Origin: JAIXWP01 sp965247015
GTDB lineage: Bacteria; Bacteroidota; Bacteroidia; Flavobacteriales_D; Sanyastnellaceae
NCBI GenBank assembly: GCA_965247015.1
Contig: CBDFGG010000003.1
Coordinates: 372,001-436,000, forward strand
Direction of reading: 5' to 3'
DNA length: 64,000 bases
Shown here: positions 1 to 7,932 of the stretch, piece after piece
How the letters are laid out: each line of letters begins with the position of its first letter
How positions within the stretch are numbered: the first letter of the stretch is position 1
The notes under the pieces: model-generated
Told to the model about the DNA's origin: nothing
Databases searched by the model: none
What the model saw: only the letters and a program-made list of their open reading frames with translations
Position numbers and translations under genes: made by a program

Positions 1-18
1 AATTCGGGATTCGGGAGT
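1..18. repeat. Edge of an ATTCTCG/ATTCGGG-type heptad repeat
   Basis: The window opens with AATTCGGGATTCGGG, a 7-bp repeat variant also seen beside the ATTCTCG heptads near 9338 and 13120. It is probably the end of a repeat tract lying to the left. Only two units are visible, so this is tentative. Confidence 0.35.
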
Positions 19-143
19 TGTGGAATTTATTGATGACTCACATTAAGACCAACTTTAATAATAAGTTCCATTTTATCTTTAAGTGAAATATTAACAAGTA
101 AATTTGCAAATTCGACTGTAAAATTCTTAAATTTGTTCCATCT

Positions 144-163
144 ATTTCACTTTTAAGTGAAAT
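144..163. promoter_or_regulatory. Inverted-repeat operator of the toxin-antitoxin-chaperone operon
   Basis: A perfect 9-bp inverted repeat with a 2-bp spacer: ATTTCACTT (144-152), TT, AAGTGAAAT (155-163). The same half-site AAGTGAAAT occurs again at 81-89 with a degenerate partner to its left, so there may be two operators. A perfect dyad just upstream of a HigB/HigA-type operon is what an XRE antitoxin normally binds for autoregulation. It overlaps a possible GTG start at 157, which argues that translation starts further downstream. Binding by the 710-1168 product is inferred. Confidence 0.7.
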
Positions 164-207
164 TACGAACTGAAAAATGTATCAATCCCAGAAAAACAGG
201 AATTAAG

Positions 208-717
208 GTGAACTACGAGATTGTCGAAATGGAATTATTTAGCGGCATCGCGGCAAAAGTTTACTCTATTATTCCAAAGGGTGAGGATGAAACATTATTT
301 GATAAGTTCGTAGGTCAACATGAGACAAAATTCAAAGGTGAAATTAAAGAAATATTGACTCGGTTAAAACACATCGGTCATACAACAGGAGCACGAGAAT
401 TTTTTTTCAAACACGAAGGAGATAATGAGTTTACGAAGAAATATGGCCAGTGCGTCTGGGCATTATATGATGATGATAAAAGAAAATTGAGATTGTATTG
501 TATTCGGTTTGGAAGTGTAGCAATAATACTAGGAGGCGGCGGATACAAGGACAAGTCAGTTAAGAAGTGGCAAGATGATACAAATCTTGAACAAGCAGTT
601 ACTGAAATCATGGCTTACGCCGAGCACATTTTTAAACAAATGAAAGATGGCGAGATTTATTGGTCGGAAGATAAAACGGAACTTGAAGGAAATTTAAAGA
701 ATTACGAAGATGAATAA
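208..717 (+). CDS. HigB/RelE-like toxin of a toxin-antitoxin-chaperone module
   Basis: First gene of the three-gene module, predicted to be a RelE/HigB-superfamily mRNA interferase-type toxin. The 169-residue product has a basic helical N-terminal half, then the motif GHTTGAREFFF followed by a strand-rich core with YCIRFG and AIILGGGG, as in Gp49/HigB-like proteins of Bacteroidota. I chose GTG 208 because relatives begin just before the YEIVEMELFSG-type stretch. GTG 157 lies inside the operator palindrome, and ATG 229 would remove the conserved N-terminus. It overlaps the antitoxin gene by 8 bp, implying translational coupling. The activity is inferred from family and context; no catalytic residue can be assigned by eye. 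Confidence 0.7.
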   Translation: MNYEIVEMELFSGIAAKVYSIIPKGEDETLFDKFVGQHETKFKGEIKEILTRLKHIGHTTGAREFFFKHEGDNEFTKKYGQCVWALYDDDKRKLRLYCIRFGSVAIILGGGGYKDKSVKKWQDDTNLEQAVTEIMAYAEHIFKQMKDGEIYWSEDKTELEGNLKNYEDE

Positions 718-1168
718 GGCAACCAAAGCGAGAAAATATAACAGCTCTAAACTTCAAATTCTAATGGATGAAATTACTCCACTAGAAATGGAGCAATCCA
801 GGAACAAAATGCAAATTGCTGTGCATATCGCAGATCTTATGGCAGCTAAAGGCTGGAGTAAATCGCAGTTCGCAGAAAAACTTGATAAAAACCCATCAGA
901 GATTACTAAATGGTTGAGCGGAACACAAAACTTCACTGTTGACGTGCTCACAGAGATTGCATTTGCATTAGGTACTGATTTGACTGCGTTGCTAAGCAGG
1001 CCCCAAGTTCAAACCATTTACAAGACCAAATATGAGGTGAAGATTGTTGCTGCAGAACCACCAAATCAATACCTAACTCCAAATAAACAAAGTCGGAGTG
1101 TTATCACCAGCCACTTCACAGCAATTGCAACAAATCAATCATCTTTCACTCCGTCTCATTACAATTAA
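710..1168 (+). CDS. HigA-like XRE antitoxin with an extended C-terminal tail
   Basis: A 152-residue protein with a canonical XRE/Cro helix-turn-helix at about residues 39-93 (KGWSKSQFAEKL, then PSEITKWLSGTQNFT and LTEIAFALG). It is predicted to neutralise the upstream toxin and to repress the operon through the 144-163 dyad. After the HTH comes a tail of about 55 residues (about 98-152), low in charge and rich in Ser, Thr, Asn, Gln and aromatic residues. In characterised TAC systems the antitoxin tail is an aggregation-prone chaperone-addiction region bound by a SecB-like chaperone; this tail is in the right place to do that, which is inference. It overlaps the toxin gene by 8 bp and ends 1 bp before the chaperone start. 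Confidence 0.85.
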   Translation: MNKATKARKYNSSKLQILMDEITPLEMEQSRNKMQIAVHIADLMAAKGWSKSQFAEKLDKNPSEITKWLSGTQNFTVDVLTEIAFALGTDLTALLSRPQVQTIYKTKYEVKIVAAEPPNQYLTPNKQSRSVITSHFTAIATNQSSFTPSHYN

Positions 1169-1169
1169 A

Positions 1170-1616
1170 ATGGCTAAAATTCAAAATAAAGATTTGAATG
1201 TTCAATTGCAAATAAAGGCAATTGAGTTATTAAATAGCTCGTTGAATGTTCCGACTCAATTAAGACATCCTATCGTAAATTTCAATTTCAACATCAACAT
1301 AGAATGCAACGTTGAGCCTACTAATAAATTAATTTTTACGATAGTTCATATTGAAATTAAAAATGATGATCATTCGCAAGTGTTAGGCAATATGTCGGTG
1401 AGCTGCATTTATGAAATCGCCAATTTCGATGAAATCATCAAAGTTGCATCCAATGGCAAAGTCGACATTCCTGATCGCCTCATCGAAACACTTAATATCA
1501 TTTCACTTTCTACTACAAGAGGGGTTATGTTCTCAACTTTCAAAGGAACTCTCCTACACGGCGCCGTGCTCCCACTCGTCGATCCAAAGCAGTTTCAACA
1601 GGAGTTGAGGAGTTAG
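1170..1616 (+). CDS. SecB-like chaperone of the TAC module
   Basis: A 148-residue protein starting at ATG 1170, one base after the antitoxin stop. Its C-terminal third has the order TRGVMF, FKGT, then AVLPLVDPKQF. This parallels the SecB signature, in which an ARE...SRGTFP segment leads to a strand ending LAPVNFDALY. The first part is strand-rich, with alternating hydrophobic residues (about 25-80), consistent with a SecB fold. Position directly after a HigB/HigA pair matches the Rv1955-1957-type toxin-antitoxin-chaperone arrangement. The expected role is to hold the antitoxin C-terminus and protect it from aggregation and proteolysis. The last codons and the TAG stop lie within GAGTTGAGGAGT-type repeat DNA that continues downstream. 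Confidence 0.72.
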   Translation: MAKIQNKDLNVQLQIKAIELLNSSLNVPTQLRHPIVNFNFNINIECNVEPTNKLIFTIVHIEIKNDDHSQVLGNMSVSCIYEIANFDEIIKVASNGKVDIPDRLIETLNIISLSTTRGVMFSTFKGTLLHGAVLPLVDPKQFQQELRS

Positions 1617-2142
1617 AGAGTTGAGGAGTTATTTATCTGTTTCAATGTTTCATTGCTTTATTGGTTTACTTTTTAACTGAACTTTTAAATGCAGTGAAGC
1701 AGTGAAATAGTGAAGCAGTCAAGCAGTGAAACAGTGGAGCGATGAGGAGTTGAGGAGTTACTAAACTGATTCAATGTTTCATTGCTTCATTGGTTCACTT
1801 CTGAACTGAACTTTTTAAATTCAGTGAAGCAGTGAAATAGTGAAGCAGTCAAGCAGTGAAACAGTGGAGAGATGAGGAGTTGAGGAGTTACTACACTGTT
1901 TCAATGTTTCATTGCTTCATTGGTTCAATGCTTAACTGAACTTTTAAATTCAGTGAAGCAGTGAAATAGTGAAGCAGTGAAATAGTGAAGCAGTCAAGCA
2001 GTGAAACAGTGGAGAGATGAGGAGTTGAGGAGTTACTAAACTGTTTCAATGTTTCATTGCTTCATTGGTTCACTTCTTAACTGAACTTTTTGAATTCAGT
2101 TAAGCAGTGAAATAGTGAAGCAGTTAAGCAGTGAAACAGTTA
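1617..2142. repeat. Four tandem copies of an 8-bp-periodic hairpin repeat (family A)
   Basis: About four units of 120-145 bp, starting near 1620, 1741, 1871 and 2016. Each opens with GATGAGGAGTTGAGGAGTTA, then an arm of TTTCATTG/CTTCATTG octamers, a short loop, and a complementary arm of GAAGCAGT/GAAATAGT octamers. In the last unit 2040-2085 pairs with 2095-2140; about 38 of 46 positions are complementary by hand count. The third unit has roughly 15 bp more, equal to two extra octamers. A diverged single copy lies at 46471-46575. No gene is evident here. Confidence 0.85.
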
Positions 2143-2149
2143 TCGGTTC

Positions 2150-2280
2150 GGGGTTTGGAGTTTGGGGAAAAAGCTTCACGGCCGTGGCCTGGGCGCTAGG
2201 GATAGCAGTGGAAAGCCCGGAGCGCAGCGAGGACTTGGAACGAATAGCCCGGGCCGTCAGGCAGCGCTATGTACTCGCTT
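2150..2280. repeat. GC-rich structured intergenic element (family J)
   Basis: A GGGGTTTGGAGTTTGGGG heptad tract runs into a GC-rich block of about 120 bp. This contains GGCGCTAGGGATAGCAGTGG, GAGCGCAGCGAGGACTTGG and a closing GCCCGGGCCGT that can pair with ACGGCCGTGGCCTGGGC at its start. The composition is far from the surrounding AT-rich DNA. It may be a structured RNA or a small repeat element; the short ORFs through it look like chance reading of the repeat. Confidence 0.5.
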
Positions 2281-2530
2281 CGCTCGTGACTGGTGCTTCG
2301 CGACTGGTACTGCGTGCTTGGTACTTCGTGGCTGGTATTCGCTGGCGCGAATGTCTATGCGTAAATGGGAATACTAGCCTTGTATAATAGCGCCATCAGC
2401 GCTCAAACGGCTCCGATTCCGCGTCAGCGGAAAACCATGAGCGAAGCGAATACCCGCCATTCGCGCTAGCGAATACCAAGCACGCAGTACCCGCCGCGAA
2501 GCACCCGTCTTTCGCGCAGCGAAACATTTG
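2280..2530. repeat. Inverted-arm repeat element, family G copy 1
   Basis: Left arm of 14-bp units of the type TTCGTGGCTGGTAC / TTCGCGACTGGTAC, a core of about 90 bp (AAATGGGAATACTAGCCTTG to GCGGAAAACCATGAGCG), then a right arm of complementary units (GAATACCAAGCACGCAGTAC). The core is nearly the same as in the copy at 7613-7878 and inverted relative to 4614-4905. No coding function is evident. Confidence 0.8.
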
Positions 2531-2573
2531 CCTTATATTGCAACCAAACACTTTTCTAATACATAATTATACT

Positions 2574-3341
2574 ATGAGAGCGACGCTGCTTGCCGTGTCT
2601 TTTTTTGTCTTTACTTCTCCAATCTTTTCTCAGGTCTCCGTGAATATTGGATATAATTTAGGTCATAATACCTATATCGAAAGTAAACAAGCCAATCTAT
2701 CCACTGAGTTTAATATCGGATGGGACTTTGATTCTACTATGCCAGGCTATACACTTGGTTTTTTTCCCAATGGATCTGCATACAGTGTGCTCGATCCTAT
2801 CGAATGGGACAGAAGCACTCGTGGATGGCATGTTGGATTGGGATTTAATGAGGAGGAGGATATTAGCTACGAATTAAACTTTGTTGGATGCACGAATAAA
2901 TCTTCTGGATCGCGCATCAATCTTACCACTAACGTGGAGGAAGAATTGACTTTAAAAACAAAATTTGGAACCATTCAGTTTTTGTTTTGCCCGAATATCA
3001 CTTCTCGCCTTAGCGTGAATCTGGGCATTGGTACAAGTACTTTCAAAGCATTCTACTCTTGGACGGGAGCAACTAGTATCAAAAATCAAATGTTTGGTCT
3101 CCGCTCTAGACCGCTATCGGGTGACATAAAAGTGGGCGATAGAGATCTTACGCTTTCTTTTCCTGTTGGTCTCACAGCTAAGGTTATTTCCTTAGAAGAA
3201 AGCGGGCTTTCTCTGAAAGTGCGGGCGATGCACACACTTGTTTGGAACAAGATGGTGCAAACGGATCTGATCGATTTTCTTCCGTTTAGCTACAATTTAA
3301 ATAATACTGCTCTTAGCATCATCCTCTCTAAATCGTTCTGA
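2574..3341 (+). CDS. Predicted outer-membrane beta-barrel protein
   Basis: A 255-residue exported protein. The start is ATG 2574, which gives a signal peptide (MRATLLAVSFFVFTSPIFSQ) cut after SQ; an upstream TTG would add an unlikely N-terminal extension. The mature part is rich in alternating strands, glycines and aromatics (for example VSVNIGYNLGHNTY) and has short turn-like loops, as in small Bacteroidota outer-membrane barrels. It ends without a T9SS sorting domain. The next gene starts 1 bp after its stop and encodes a similar-looking protein, so the two are probably co-transcribed. I do not recognise a specific family; the barrel call is from composition only. Confidence 0.55.
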   Translation: MRATLLAVSFFVFTSPIFSQVSVNIGYNLGHNTYIESKQANLSTEFNIGWDFDSTMPGYTLGFFPNGSAYSVLDPIEWDRSTRGWHVGLGFNEEEDISYELNFVGCTNKSSGSRINLTTNVEEELTLKTKFGTIQFLFCPNITSRLSVNLGIGTSTFKAFYSWTGATSIKNQMFGLRSRPLSGDIKVGDRDLTLSFPVGLTAKVISLEESGLSLKVRAMHTLVWNKMVQTDLIDFLPFSYNLNNTALSIILSKSF

Positions 3342-3342
3342 T

Positions 3343-4107
3343 ATGAAATATTTATACAGTCTATTTTTCTCAATACTGAGTATTATATCCTGCGCACAAT
3401 TCACAATGGATCTCCACGCCGGTGCGCTCGCGGGAAAGTTTAATTATCCTGATTACGTAAAATTCGGAGAATCATACAATACTTTTTACGCGAATGATCC
3501 CGACCTCATCACCCCGATTGAAATGCAAACTTTCGCAACGGGCTATCAAGTGGGAACGATGTTTAATTTTACTAGTGCGTTCAATGGTGCGATAGATTTC
3601 AGCAGAATTAAAACGGGTGTGTCCCGCGCTGAATGGGCAACTGGATTTAACCGCGGCTTTCAAATCAAAAGTTATTTATTCGATATGGATGCGGGTTTTT
3701 ATGTGATTCCTGAAGAATATGCCGTGCGCCTCTCTGTAGGACTCGGCATTACTTTGCAGTCCACTCAAATTCTATCGTTCTTAGAATATGATGACACTCG
3801 AAGCTATGGCAACGAAACACGTCTCAATGGTGTGTGGACCAGCTGGAGAGGAAATACGCCGCTTGTTTTAAAATTGAGCTACATGGATCCTACCGGCAAT
3901 TGGAAGTTCTTTTTAAATACCAAATTCCCACTACAAAAGAAAAAAGTGGGCAGCGCTGGTTATGCTTATTCTTCCGGATTCACTTCTGCTGGAGATGTGT
4001 TCCCCGCTGACTTCAGCCTCCCATGGGGCATAGAGAATAGTCTTTCCGAAGACTTTCGTTTCATTCATGCAGTACTCGGTGTTGCATATCAAATCAATTT
4101 TTATTAA
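3343..4107 (+). CDS. Predicted outer-membrane beta-barrel protein
   Basis: A 254-residue exported protein with a signal sequence ending IISCAQ. The Cys could be a lipobox (LSIISC), or cleavage could follow Ala-Gln. The mature part has alternating hydrophobic strands (GYQVGTMFNFTSAFNGAIDF, AVRLSVGLGITLQS) and ends in a strand with a terminal aromatic residue (AYQINFY), typical of a barrel C-terminus. It follows the 2574-3341 gene by 1 bp and precedes a small lipoprotein by 17 bp, so the three form a probable operon for envelope proteins. The specific role is unknown. Confidence 0.55.
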   Translation: MKYLYSLFFSILSIISCAQFTMDLHAGALAGKFNYPDYVKFGESYNTFYANDPDLITPIEMQTFATGYQVGTMFNFTSAFNGAIDFSRIKTGVSRAEWATGFNRGFQIKSYLFDMDAGFYVIPEEYAVRLSVGLGITLQSTQILSFLEYDDTRSYGNETRLNGVWTSWRGNTPLVLKLSYMDPTGNWKFFLNTKFPLQKKKVGSAGYAYSSGFTSAGDVFPADFSLPWGIENSLSEDFRFIHAVLGVAYQINFY

Positions 4108-4124
4108 TTAAACTCCGATTTACC

Positions 4125-4616
4125 ATGAAAATAAATATCCTTTTATTTTTCGTTCTCATCGCTTTTACATCTTGCTTTAAGGACGTTCCTACTACCGAGT
4201 TTTCGAAAGTCGGTGGAGCTTGGAAAATTGAAGAAGTGACCATCGAATATTTTGATTCGCTGGGCACTGCTACAACACAAAAAACTTTTTCGGAACGCGG
4301 TTACATCATGCTTACTTACAATGAAGGGACTTTGGCTGGAAATGCGATGTCGTATTCTTTCAAAGCGGAAAACGAAGATTTCAATATATCGAGCACGATT
4401 GCTTACGCTATAGGGCAATGCAATCGTTGGGATGTGGCGGTGACTGCGAATCAAATAAATTTTGGTGTTCTGGATCCAAATACAAATTACACGACTCAAA
4501 TTATTGCTTTAACGGTAGATAAATTAAGATCGAATAGTATGGAATGGTTCACGGTGGATAGAAACACAAACGGCTCTCTCTCCCGCAAAGAAACCTACAA
4601 ACTCAAAAGACCGTAG
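4125..4616 (+). CDS. Small lipoprotein, lipocalin-like
   Basis: A 163-residue predicted lipoprotein. The signal peptide ends in the lipobox FTSC (Cys 17), followed by Phe-Lys. The mature domain starts with GGAWKIEEVTIEYFDS and continues as strands, resembling lipocalin-like small lipoproteins of Bacteroidota, which often begin with a G-x-W-x-I/L motif. Third gene of the probable operon starting at 2574. Its TAG stop is also the first three bases of the family G repeat (TAGTACTCGCG), as at 7613. Function unknown. Confidence 0.6.
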   Translation: MKINILLFFVLIAFTSCFKDVPTTEFSKVGGAWKIEEVTIEYFDSLGTATTQKTFSERGYIMLTYNEGTLAGNAMSYSFKAENEDFNISSTIAYAIGQCNRWDVAVTANQINFGVLDPNTNYTTQIIALTVDKLRSNSMEWFTVDRNTNGSLSRKETYKLKRP

Positions 4617-4905
4617 TACTCGCGTGCCGCTCGTGACTGGTACTCGCTAGCGCTCGTGGCTGGTATTCGCTGGCGCGAATGACGGGTATGATCTTCGCTC
4701 ATGGTTTTCCGCTGACGCGGAATCGGAGACGTGTTAGCGCTGTTGGCGCTACTGCCATACAGACAGAGCTATACAGTCGCACGAAAGGCGAGACTTTCCC
4801 GATTGCGCATATCCATTCGCGCCAGCGAATACCAAGCACGAGCGCAGCGAGTACCCGCCACGCAGTACCAGACACGAGCGTCAGCGAGTACAAGGAGTTT
4901 TGTAC
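4614..4905. repeat. Inverted-arm repeat element, family G copy 2
   Basis: It begins with TAGTACTCGCGTGCCGCTCG, whose first three bases are the stop codon of the gene before it; the same junction occurs at 7613. Arms of 14-bp units (CTGGTACTCGC, CTGGTATTCGC) flank a core that is inverted relative to copies 1 and 3: CATGGTTTTCCGCTGACGCG here versus CGCGTCAGCGGAAAACCATG there. It also contains extra core sequence around 4760-4800. There is no gene in this 311-bp gap. Confidence 0.8.
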
Positions 4906-4927
4906 ATTAGCGTAAACACATATCAGT

Positions 4928-7615
4928 ATGCGCGTCACTCCTCTCTTCATGCTTTGCTCAATTTTGTTTGTGAACTTTTGTTTTGGGCAGGTGGATATTT
5001 CTTATGCTTTCGATAGCGAACCTCCTTCCTCTTTGTTGAGTCAGAACAAAGAAGTCGTTTACTTACCGAATGTTCCGAATCATCTATTTTTTGTAGGAAG
5101 CACTAATCATGAAGGAGTGGATGCTCCGGCGGTGATTAAGATGTCAGCGAATGGCAATACCATTTGGGATATGGCCATTGCTGATGCAGCGAATTATACT
5201 GCGGGAACCAATAGCGTTTATTCGATTTGTCATGATGGAAGCTTTATTTATGCCAGTGCTCAAACTACCCGTGTTTCGCTGGGTTTGAAGAAGGAAGTAA
5301 TAAAGCTCCATCCAAATACGGGGGCTATTATTTGGAGAACGGAGTTTACTACTGATTTTGTGGCGGAGATCAGAGATATCTTCGATTTTAATTCGAATTC
5401 TATTTTATTAAATTATGTGGTGGCATCTACCGAACGATATGCGGTGATCTCTAAGAGCACTGGTGCGGTGACTGCGACCTTTAATAAAACGATGGCAACG
5501 GGTGATCTGGTGGGTATTTCTTCTTCGGTGTACTATACAAGTAGTGACACGGTATATAAAAAAACACCCAACGGTACCAACCTCACTACTAACTGGGCGA
5601 CGGAAATTCAAGGGATGAGTTATTTATATGACATCATTGATTTAGGTACCGAAATAGCACTACTAGGTAGGGTTTCAGCGAATAATGAAGAACGAATTAA
5701 TTTCATTAATAAAAGTACTGGTGCCTTGACCGGCTCTATCAATACGGGTAGAATTCAAAATGCTGCCATGCACCATGTTCTGAAAAACAACAAACTTTAC
5801 GTTGCTTGGACCACTACAGGTAGTCAAGGTAATCCAGAGGTTTACACGTATGATTGTTTTGATATGATTACTAAACAAATGGTGTGGCAAAAAACGTATG
5901 TTCTTGCTGATCCTGTTCTCTCTAGCAGTGGCGACGCACGACGAATTGCTTTAGACAACAATAACAACTTGTATATTCTCGGAGAAGTTTTTACCACTAC
6001 GAATAAACATGCAGTGGTAAAATGCAATGCCACCACTGGGGATTATATCAATCATCAATTGCTACAGCCATCAGGCACTCCCGTTTCTAATGCCTTTAAC
6101 CACAATGAAATTTTTGTGATAGGAAATGGACTTCTTATTTTTGGAAATTATAACCATGCTTATAAATCAGGTGGATATAAATCTGCTCTTTCTCTCATCA
6201 AAGTAAACGTGCAAAATACTTCGCACTCTTTGGTCAGAAAATTTGGTGGCACCTATCAACTCGATTCTCAATCCACGGTGATTCTCGAAGGACCTGATAA
6301 CAAGGTGGCAGTAGCTTCTGCCGAGGGGCGATACGGATTGATTCGCATTTATGATGAGAATAATGATGTGATTGCACAGAAATATTTGCGATTGAATCTC
6401 AATTTAATTCCTCGCAAATTAAAAGCCCTTCCCAACGGCAATTTTTTGATGGCGGGCATCAGTTATACTTCTACTGAAACGGGAGGAGATGTTCCTAATT
6501 TAAATAATGGAAATTTTGCTCTTTATGAATTTGATTGGTCTGCCAATCAAATTAATTACCTCGCAGGAAGTTTGAATGTTTCCAATGGAGGAATTGCTGT
6601 GTACGATTTAATCACCGACGGCACTAACCACTGTGTAACTGTAGAAAACACAGGCAGCGGAACAGTCTCGTTCTATCGCACATCCAATTGGACGAATTGG
6701 AATAGCGCTTCATTGAGTTTCACTACCCCTACCTCCAACCCTGAAACGATCATGTCTACTTTGTACACCGACACGCAATTTATAGTGTATGGTCCTTCTA
6801 CAAGCTTTGCAATGCGGAGAGTAAATAAATCGAATTTAGCTTTCACCAATTTCCAACTTGCCGGTAACCCCAACATGGGAATGGCACGAGTAGAGAAAGT
6901 GATAACTACAAATAATCCTGATCACTTTTACTACGGCGGATATGCAAGCGAGGCCACTACCTATGCTCGTGTGTGCAGCTATCAGCCATCAACAAGTGAT
7001 ACCCTTTGGTCGAGATCTATCAATGCCACCAATTTTTTTGATGTCATTCCGAATGCCGATACCACTGTACTTTACATGCTCTATTACCAGCAGGGTTATC
7101 GCTTAGCAGCCATCAATGCAGCAGACGGAGCACTACTTTGGAGTAGTACCAATATTCAATCGTGTACCTCTTGCTCAGCGGGCGCATTCTATTTCGATAC
7201 TTCATCAAATAATCTTTGGCTATCGATTAACACTACCTCTACAAGTGATGTAAATGGATCAAGTAATTTATATGAGATCAATACAAGTGGTCAAATAATT
7301 AGCACCACACTTCTCGACAATAGCGGGACAGGACTCAATGCCATCCACGATATCAAAAGAGCGAACGATGGACGATTCATCTATAGTGGTTCGACGAATC
7401 ATCCGGCGTATAAAGAAACTGCGTTCGTTTCTTTCACGAATCTCCCAACCGAAAATCTAGTGGGTGATTTCGATAACGATGGTTTCATCGATGCGGATGA
7501 TCTCAACCTGCTTAATCAAAATATTGGATGCACGACGATGCAATGTATGATCTACGATCTAAACAATGATGGGGTAATATCGGTCCAAGACCTAATCCTC
7601 CTCCTCGAACTCTAG
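4928..7615 (+). CDS. Large secreted propeller-like protein with a C-terminal dockerin-type calcium repeat
   Basis: An 895-residue protein with a signal peptide (about residues 1-21, ending CFGQ). Most of the chain is a series of beta-propeller-like repeats of the PQQ/Kelch style, recurring as NTG..IW, K.S.GA.T and similar blade motifs. The last 55 residues hold two EF-hand/dockerin loops, DFDNDGFIDADDL and DLNNDGVISVQDL, so it probably binds calcium. Unlike other large secreted proteins in this window it has no visible T9SS sorting domain. The loops may instead be a docking or stabilising module. Flanked on both sides by family G repeats; its stop codon TAG starts the downstream copy. The substrate or partner is unknown. 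Confidence 0.65.
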   Translation: MRVTPLFMLCSILFVNFCFGQVDISYAFDSEPPSSLLSQNKEVVYLPNVPNHLFFVGSTNHEGVDAPAVIKMSANGNTIWDMAIADAANYTAGTNSVYSICHDGSFIYASAQTTRVSLGLKKEVIKLHPNTGAIIWRTEFTTDFVAEIRDIFDFNSNSILLNYVVASTERYAVISKSTGAVTATFNKTMATGDLVGISSSVYYTSSDTVYKKTPNGTNLTTNWATEIQGMSYLYDIIDLGTEIALLGRVSANNEERINFINKSTGALTGSINTGRIQNAAMHHVLKNNKLYVAWTTTGSQGNPEVYTYDCFDMITKQMVWQKTYVLADPVLSSSGDARRIALDNNNNLYILGEVFTTTNKHAVVKCNATTGDYINHQLLQPSGTPVSNAFNHNEIFVIGNGLLIFGNYNHAYKSGGYKSALSLIKVNVQNTSHSLVRKFGGTYQLDSQSTVILEGPDNKVAVASAEGRYGLIRIYDENNDVIAQKYLRLNLNLIPRKLKALPNGNFLMAGISYTSTETGGDVPNLNNGNFALYEFDWSANQINYLAGSLNVSNGGIAVYDLITDGTNHCVTVENTGSGTVSFYRTSNWTNWNSASLSFTTPTSNPETIMSTLYTDTQFIVYGPSTSFAMRRVNKSNLAFTNFQLAGNPNMGMARVEKVITTNNPDHFYYGGYASEATTYARVCSYQPSTSDTLWSRSINATNFFDVIPNADTTVLYMLYYQQGYRLAAINAADGALLWSSTNIQSCTSCSAGAFYFDTSSNNLWLSINTTSTSDVNGSSNLYEINTSGQIISTTLLDNSGTGLNAIHDIKRANDGRFIYSGSTNHPAYKETAFVSFTNLPTENLVGDFDNDGFIDADDLNLLNQNIGCTTMQCMIYDLNNDGVISVQDLILLLEL

Positions 7616-7878
7616 TACTCGCGTGCCGCTCGTGTCTGGTACTCGCTAGCGCTCGTGGCGGGTACTTCGTGGCTGGTACTTCGTGACTGGTATTCGCTGG
7701 CGCGAATGTCTAAGCGCAAATGGGAATACTAGCCTTGTAAGGTAGCGCCAACAGCGCTCAAACGGCTCCGATTCCGCGTTAGCGGAAAACCATGAGCGAA
7801 GCGAATACCAAGCACGCAGTACCCGTCACGAAGTACCAGACACGCAGTACCCGACACGAGCGCTAGCGAGTACCTGAC
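7613..7878. repeat. Inverted-arm repeat element, family G copy 3
   Basis: It starts with the stop codon of the preceding gene (TAGTACTCGCGTGCCGCTCG). The left arm has 14-bp units (TTCGTGGCTGGTAC, TTCGTGACTGGTAT), the core runs from about 7706 to 7800, and the right arm has complementary units (CACGAAGTACCAGACACGCAG) split by GCGCTAGCGAG. The core matches copy 1 with few differences. It fills the gap between the propeller gene and the arsR-family promoter. Confidence 0.82.
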
Positions 7879-7897
7879 TTTTTGCGCAGCAAAAAAC

Positions 7898-7928
7898 TTG
7901 CAACCGTTTGGTTTCTTGTTTATATTTG
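7898..7928 (+). promoter_or_regulatory. Bacteroidota-type promoter for the ArsR operon
   Basis: TTG at 7898-7900, a 20-bp spacer, and TATATTTG at 7921-7928, matching the TTG / TAnnTTTG consensus. The ATG at 7933 is 4 bases after the -7 box, so the transcript would have almost no leader. Confidence 0.6.
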
Positions 7929-7932
7929 CAAG

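Noticed and set aside
157..207. GTG 157 as the toxin start
   Set aside because: It lies inside the operator dyad and would add 17 residues not seen at the start of related toxins; GTG 208 fits better, though ATG 229 cannot be excluded.
1617..2142. Possible CRISPR array
   Set aside because: Units of about 130 bp are themselves nearly identical along their whole length and built from octamers; there are no unique spacers and no cas genes nearby.
2115..2387. Open frames in the GC-rich repeat after the TAC module
   Set aside because: They only translate family J and G repeat DNA; the same element occurs three times with frames that differ.
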